DNA from: Anaerolineae bacterium
Lineage (GTDB): Bacteria > Chloroflexota > Anaerolineae > DUEN01
Length of the DNA stretch: 17,567 bases
Reading direction: 5' to 3'
Assembly: GCA_021159845.1 (NCBI GenBank)
Contig: JAGHDS010000391.1
Coordinates: forward strand, 1 to 17,567
In this document: positions 13,671 to 17,567 of the stretch, piece by piece
Layout: each line of letters opens with the position of its first letter
Numbering within the stretch: position 1 is the stretch's first letter
Notes under the pieces: model-generated
What the model was told of the DNA's origin: nothing
What the model saw: only the letters and a program-made list of their open reading frames with translations
The model's database searches: none
Position numbers and translations under genes: made by a program

Positions 13671-15422
13671 ATGGTAAAGAACGAGGTTGCTAGGGATACA
13701 TCAGAGCGAGCACGAAGAGCGGTGGAGAGTGTTCGGAGGGCACAGCCTCGTGTGACAGCACAGGTGCGGTTCCCTGACGGCCAGGTTTACGAAGCCCCCG
13801 TTGGGACCCGCTTGGAGGACTATATTCACGCCGCTCACCTGGAGCTCGACGCGCCTGTGACCGCCGCTTTGGTGGATGGCGAGCTGGCGGAGCTCACCTA
13901 CTCGGTCACCCGGGATGTCGACGTTGTCCCATTAAGTATGCACACTCGGGATGGTATGCGCATCTATCGGCGCTCACTGACTTTGTTGCTGATCGCGGCT
14001 GCGGCGGAGCTTTTCCCCGAAGCTCAGATTTATGTAGATCATTCCCTCACTTTCGGTGGCTACTTTTGCCGGTTGCAGGGGCGTTCTCCCTTTACTCCGG
14101 AGGAACTGGCTCAGCTCGAGCAGCGGATGAGGGAGATCGTGGAGGAGGATGAGCCGATCATCCGGCAGAGGCTCAAGCTTGCGGACGCGATCGCTCTCTT
14201 TGAGTCTCGCGGCGATGCGGATAAAGTGCGATTGTTGAAATATCGGGCCAAGGATGACCTCGTATTGTACGGCATTCGCGGCGTCAGCGATTACTTTCCC
14301 GGTTTCATGGTTCCCTCCACCAGGTACCTGCGCTGGTTCGCGCTCCGTCCCTGTCCTCCTGGCTTCGTCTTGCACTTTCCACGCACGATCGCTCCCACCC
14401 AGTTACAGCCGTACAAAAGGTATCCCAAACTGATGGCTGTCTTCCGTGAGTATGGGGAGTGGATGCGTCTTATGCACGTTGGGGACGTGGGGGGATTGAA
14501 CGAGGCGATTGCCAGTGATCGTACGCGTGAGGTGATTCTCGTCGCGGAGGCCCTGCACGAGCAACGGGTGGCTCAGATCGCGGAGGGGATCCGCGAGCGG
14601 CGCCCTTCGGTGCGGCTGGTGCTCATCGCCGGTCCCTCGTCCTCGGGTAAGACGACTTTTGCCCGCCGGCTCTCCGTCCAACTGCTGGCCAACGGGATCC
14701 GTCCCTTCGCCTTGGGGTTGGACGATTACTTCGTGGATCGTGAGAAGACGCCTCGGGATGAAGAGGGGAATTATGATTACGAGGCGCTTGGTGCCCTCGA
14801 CCTGGAGTTGTTCAACGAGCACCTGCTCAAGCTCATGGATGGGCAGCCAGTGCAGCTCCCTCGGTATAATTTCCGCACTGGCAAGCGGGAGCAAGGCCCT
14901 ACGGTGCAGCTCTCGGGCGATCACGTGATCGTTGTCGAGGGGATACATGGGCTAAACCCGGCCTTGGTGCCTCATATCCCACCGGAGAATATTTATCGCA
15001 TCTACATCTCGGCGCTGACGCAGCTTAACCTGGATCAGCACAACCGCGTCCCCACTACCGATACGCGCCTCATCCGTCGTATCGTGCGCGATGCTACGTA
15101 TCGGGGCTATTCCGCTCAGGAGACGATCTCTCGATGGGACAGCGTCCGGCGAGGGGAGCGCAAGTATATCTTCCCCTATCAGGAGCACGCTGACGTCATG
15201 TTTAATTCGGCGCTCCTGTATGAACTGGCGGTTCTGCGCCCGTTGGTCGAACCCTTACTGTTACAGATCCGCCCCAAGACACCGGAGTATATCGAGGCGC
15301 GCCGACTGCTTGCGTTTCTGAGCTGGTTCCTGCCTGCTGATTCGAAGTGGGTTCCCGATAACTCCATTTTGCGGGAATTTATCGGGGGGTCTGCCCTGCG
15401 CGATTTTAGCTTGGTCGTATGA
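13671..15422 (+). CDS. Uridine/nucleoside kinase with N-terminal TGS and ThrRS-like SAD domains
   Basis: A P-loop kinase of the uridine kinase/phosphoribulokinase family fused to domains shared with threonyl-tRNA synthetase. From the ATG at 13671 (583 residues) I see a TGS-like domain at about 26-90, a SAD-like segment at about 95-250, then the kinase with Walker A GPSSSGKTTF (321-330), LDDYFVDREKTPRDEEGNYD and VVEGIHGLNP at the catalytic and Walker-B-like regions. Both the ATG and a TTG at 13620 (17 codons earlier) have GGAG at 6-7 bases; I prefer the ATG. This fusion is a known but poorly characterised bacterial family, so nucleoside phosphorylation is probable rather than shown. The SAD part lacks an obvious intact HxxxH editing centre (DHSLTFGGYF only). 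It is monocistronic with its own promoter and terminator. Confidence 0.9.
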   Translation: MVKNEVARDTSERARRAVESVRRAQPRVTAQVRFPDGQVYEAPVGTRLEDYIHAAHLELDAPVTAALVDGELAELTYSVTRDVDVVPLSMHTRDGMRIYRRSLTLLLIAAAAELFPEAQIYVDHSLTFGGYFCRLQGRSPFTPEELAQLEQRMREIVEEDEPIIRQRLKLADAIALFESRGDADKVRLLKYRAKDDLVLYGIRGVSDYFPGFMVPSTRYLRWFALRPCPPGFVLHFPRTIAPTQLQPYKRYPKLMAVFREYGEWMRLMHVGDVGGLNEAIASDRTREVILVAEALHEQRVAQIAEGIRERRPSVRLVLIAGPSSSGKTTFARRLSVQLLANGIRPFALGLDDYFVDREKTPRDEEGNYDYEALGALDLELFNEHLLKLMDGQPVQLPRYNFRTGKREQGPTVQLSGDHVIVVEGIHGLNPALVPHIPPENIYRIYISALTQLNLDQHNRVPTTDTRLIRRIVRDATYRGYSAQETISRWDSVRRGERKYIFPYQEHADVMFNSALLYELAVLRPLVEPLLLQIRPKTPEYIEARRLLAFLSWFLPADSKWVPDNSILREFIGGSALRDFSLVV

Positions 15423-15424
15423 GG

Positions 15425-15462
15425 AAAGATGAGGGCGGCCCATTGACCGCCCTCATCTTTTT
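15425..15462 (+). terminator. Intrinsic terminator after the nucleoside kinase gene
   Basis: A perfect 14-bp stem (AAAGATGAGGGCGG / CCGCCCTCATCTTT) with an eight-base loop, followed by a run of T (15458-15462), three bases after the kinase stop. The A-rich 5' flank gives a short T-rich tail on the minus strand as well, so it may also stop transcripts of the rhamnose mutarotase gene, which ends at 15491 and converges on it. Confidence 0.9.
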
Positions 15463-15490
15463 CGCATTCCGTCTATCTTTCTTGGGGAAA

Positions 15491-15811
15491 TCAATCCAGA
15501 TGAAAGACCTCTTCCAGGCGGATGAGGCCCTCATCTGGCCGTTTGCCATCTAATTGCTCGAAAAAGGGTGCCATCTCTGCCTGCCATTTGGCGTTCACGT
15601 CTCGTTCGGCCATCGCTGCCAGTGCCTTGTCGAAATCCTCGGTCTCCAGGTAGCCAAACAGCAACCCATCATCGCGCATGAACAGGGTGTAGTTATGCCA
15701 CCCGGCCTCGCGCAGAGCCTGTAGCATCTCCGGCCAAACGTGTTTGTGACGCTCCTTGTATTCCTCAATGCGGTCAGCCCGCACCTTGAGGACGAAGGCC
15801 ACGCGCTCCAT
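15491..15811 (-). CDS. rhaM: L-rhamnose mutarotase
   Basis: Interconverts the alpha and beta anomers of L-rhamnose, feeding the pyranose form to rhamnose isomerase. The 106-residue protein matches the family along its length (usual size about 104). It shows AFVLKVRADRIEEYKERHKHVWPE with catalytic-region H22, then the NYTLF strand (40-44), YLET, the NAKWQAEM segment (73-80) and the typical C-terminus EEVFHLD. The ATG at 15811 follows a run of GGGGG at good spacing and fits the family N-terminus; an upstream start at 15835 would add eight residues. No other rhamnose catabolism gene is in the window: prfB lies 118 nt upstream on the same strand and the kinase gene converges from the other side. 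Some family members act on related sugars. Confidence 0.92.
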   Translation of the reverse strand: MERVAFVLKVRADRIEEYKERHKHVWPEMLQALREAGWHNYTLFMRDDGLLFGYLETEDFDKALAAMAERDVNAKWQAEMAPFFEQLDGKRPDEGLIRLEEVFHLD

Positions 15812-15929
15812 GAGGATTCCCCCCTTTCCGCACAAATGGACCGACCTGGTCCTACGTCCGCAGTATGTTGCTTCTACTCTCGAGGCCAGGGCCTCTTATG
15901 GGTGACGGTTCAGGCCCTCGTCGCTGGAC

Positions 15930-17055
15930 CTAATCGTCCCCCGCTGGTTGATGTCCGTTCGTTCCTACCTGGCTCTTCAGCCACGCTTCCATGAAGCGGT
16001 CCAGGTCGCCGTCTAACACTGCCTGGGCATTGCCCGTCTCTACGCCGGTTCGTAGATCTTTAACCATCTGATAGGGATGGAGGACGTAAGAGCGGATCTG
16101 GTTACCCCACCCCGCGTCCACATGCTTTCCCTTTAACGCCGCCGCCTCGGCCTCCCGCTTCTGCCGTTCGATTTCATATAGCTTGCCGCGTAGCACGCGC
16201 AGGGCGGTCTCTTTGTTCTGTAGCTGTGATCGTTCGTTTTGGCATGTGACGACGATGCCGGTTGGGAGGTGTGTGATGCGGACGGCTGTTGAGTTCTTTT
16301 GGACGTTTTGCCCGCCTGCGCCGGCCGACCGGAAGACGTCGATTCGCAGGTCCTCTGGCCGGATCTCGACCTCGATGTCGTCCTCCAGGATGGGCATGAC
16401 CTCGACCAGGGCGAAGGATGTATGGCGTCGGTTGGCCGCATCGAAGGGGGATAGCCGTACCAAGCGGTGTACCCCGCGCTCCGATTTCAAATATCCATAG
16501 GCGTACGGGCCACGAACTTCTACGTAAACGCTTTTGATTCCGGCCTCTTCGCCTTCCGTTCGATCGACGATCTCCGTTTGGTAGCCGTGTTGCTCCGCCC
16601 AGCGCAGGTACATGCGTAGCAACATCTCCGCCCAATCCTGGGCTTCCGTACCGCCTGCGCCGGCGTGGATAGCCAGGATGGCGTCGTCGCGATCGTGCTC
16701 GCCGGAGAGGGCCAGCCGGAACTCCTCCTTTTCCAGGTCTTCAGCGATCGAATCGGCTTCCTGCCCGAGCTCGGCCAGCACGCTTTCGTCCCCCTCCTCT
16801 TCTGCCAGTGTCAGTAATTCCAAGGCGTCTTCGATCCGCTGGGCCATCCGGTCCCACAGTTCGACCTCGTCTCGTAGCGAGGAGAGTTGTTGCATGACCT
16901 TCTGCGCGGCCTCGCCGTCGTTCCAGAAGTCCGGCTGAGCGGAGCGCTTTTCTAGCTCGGCGATTTGTTTCGCCTTGCCCGCTATGTCAAAGACGCCTCC
17001 GCGTGTTTTGGATGCGATCGTTCAGTTGCGCTAACTTCTCCCTTAACTCCTCCAC
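15930..17055 (-). CDS. prfB: Peptide chain release factor 2, with programmed +1 frameshift
   Basis: Recognises UGA and UAA stop codons and triggers peptide release. The gene needs a +1 frameshift. A 22-codon first frame runs from GTG (17055, preceded by AGGGGGTG at seven bases) to CTT TGA at 16992-16987, and slipping by one base continues as Asp-Ile-Ala-Gly through to 15930. The joined product is 374 residues, close to E. coli RF2 (365). The stop-codon-recognising SPF tripeptide falls at 202-204 in VRLSPFDAANRRHTSF and the catalytic GGQ at 247-249 in RSAGAGGQNVQK. The N-terminal domain (about 1-110) is helical, and PDFWND at its junction is typical of the family. The reading frame that starts at ATG 16895 lacks 53 residues and is not the true gene. 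ftsY ends 29 nt upstream, so the two may share a transcript. Confidence 0.95.
16986..17001 (-). promoter_or_regulatory. RF2 autoregulatory +1 frameshift site
   Basis: On the minus strand the bases run GGAGG-CGT-CTT-TGA-C. This matches the classical RF2 recoding site: a Shine-Dalgarno-like element, exactly three bases, slippery CTT, then the UGA stop followed by C, a poor termination context. When RF2 is scarce, ribosomes slip +1 and make full-length RF2; when it is abundant they terminate after 22 codons. The element and spacing are seen directly; the mechanism is known for the family. Confidence 0.95.
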
Positions 17056-17084
17056 AGTCTTTCACCCCCTGTGTACGCAAGTCT

Positions 17085-17567
17085 CTATGATTGGGAATCC
17101 CTAAACAGCCCTTCCACAAAGGCCACTGGGTCGAATTCTACCAGGTCATCCAGTTGTTCTCCGGTGCCGATGAAACGCACAGGAACCCCGAGTTCATGCT
17201 GGATGGCTAATACGACACCCCCCTTGGCCGTGCTGTCCAGCTTGGTCAGGATGACGCCGGTCACCCCGGCCGATTCCTTGAAGTGCCGGGCTTGGGACAG
17301 AGCGTTTTGCCCCGTCGTCGCATCCAGGATGAGGAAGGTCTCGTGCGGCGCTCGGTGGACCTGTTTGGCCGCCACACGGCGGATTTTCTCCAGCTCCTTC
17401 ATCAGGTTGTACTTCGTGTGCAGCCGTCCTGCCGTGTCCACGATCAGCAGATCGGCCTGGCGGGACTCCTGGCTGGCCCGGATCGCATCGTAAACCACGG
17501 CGCCGGGGTCCGCTCCCGGTACCTGGGCGATCACGTCCACGCCGACGCGCTCGCCCCAGATCTTGAG
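17085..17567 (-). CDS. ftsY: Signal recognition particle receptor FtsY (C-terminal part, 5' end outside window)
   Basis: GTPase that docks SRP-ribosome complexes at the membrane for co-translational insertion. The last 160 residues are present, covering the second half of the NG GTPase domain. Visible motifs are LKIWGERVGVDVI at the edge, the G3 DTAGRLHTKYNLM segment, the G4 TKLDSTAKGG segment and the FtsY-type ending VPVRFIGTGEQLDDLVEFDPVAFVEGLF. The RLHTKYNLMKEL wording and the short C-terminus distinguish FtsY from Ffh, which would continue into an M domain. The frame stays open to the window edge, so an internal GTG at 17540 is not the start. It lies 29 nt before prfB on the same strand. 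Confidence 0.95.
   Translation of the reverse strand, partial: LKIWGERVGVDVIAQVPGADPGAVVYDAIRASQESRQADLLIVDTAGRLHTKYNLMKELEKIRRVAAKQVHRAPHETFLILDATTGQNALSQARHFKESAGVTGVILTKLDSTAKGGVVLAIQHELGVPVRFIGTGEQLDDLVEFDPVAFVEGLFRDSQS

Noticed and set aside
13974..14948. Minus-strand open frames of 133 and 181 codons opposite the nucleoside kinase gene
   Set aside because: They are antisense shadows of a conserved kinase and show no domain, start signal or codon pattern of their own.
15882..15895. GAGGCC-AG-GGCCTC hairpin between prfB and rhaM as a terminator
   Set aside because: Six base pairs with a two-base loop and no T tract is too weak to call.
15930..16895. A shorter, N-terminally truncated RF2 starting at ATG 16895
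   Set aside because: The upstream sequence encodes the missing RF2 N-terminus through a canonical +1 frameshift site, so the long joined form is the real gene.

Overview
This window reads as chromosomal DNA from a free-living, GC-rich bacterium, most likely a member of the Chloroflexota or a similar deep lineage. That assignment is inference. It rests on the soluble chemosensory cluster, the TGS/uridine-kinase fusion, the ftsY-prfB order and what looks like a G-rich dispersed intergenic repeat. No rRNA, tRNA, CRISPR array, transposase or phage gene was found.

Positions 1-9973 hold one long minus-strand chemosensory operon, read from right to left: cheY-like, cheA, cheW, a soluble methyl-accepting protein, a 24-or-so-repeat HEAT protein, cheR, cheB, a second cheY-like gene, and the first bases of a further gene. 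Spacing is tight at the distal end (5 nt between the HEAT gene and cheR, a 4-nt ATGA overlap of cheR and cheB, 14 nt between cheB and cheY, and another ATGA overlap at the window edge). The receptor has no membrane segment and no sensor domain. It is almost entirely one symmetric coiled-coil hairpin with a 28-residue internal period. Together with the giant HEAT protein this makes an unusual chemosensory module with no flagellar, pilus, CheC, CheD, CheX or CheZ gene in view, so its output cannot be read from the window.

Positions 10244-13242 hold two separate minus-strand genes: a cyclopropane-fatty-acyl-phospholipid synthase and a DegT/DnrJ/EryC1/StrS sugar aminotransferase. Perfect palindromes lie just past or between them. 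A divergent promoter region (13243-13619) separates the aminotransferase from a plus-strand nucleoside kinase with ThrRS-like N-terminal domains, which ends in a clear intrinsic terminator at 15425-15462.

Positions 15491-17567 return to the minus strand with an L-rhamnose mutarotase gene, prfB (peptide release factor 2) and the 3' part of ftsY. prfB is not the truncated reading frame it first appears to be. It needs the classical autoregulatory +1 frameshift at CTT-TGA, with an upstream Shine-Dalgarno-like GGAGG, to give a full-length 374-residue RF2.

The most interesting content is the combination of a sensorless, periodically expanded cytoplasmic receptor with a HEAT-repeat scaffold inside an otherwise complete CheA/W/R/B/Y set, next to a membrane-lipid-modifying enzyme.
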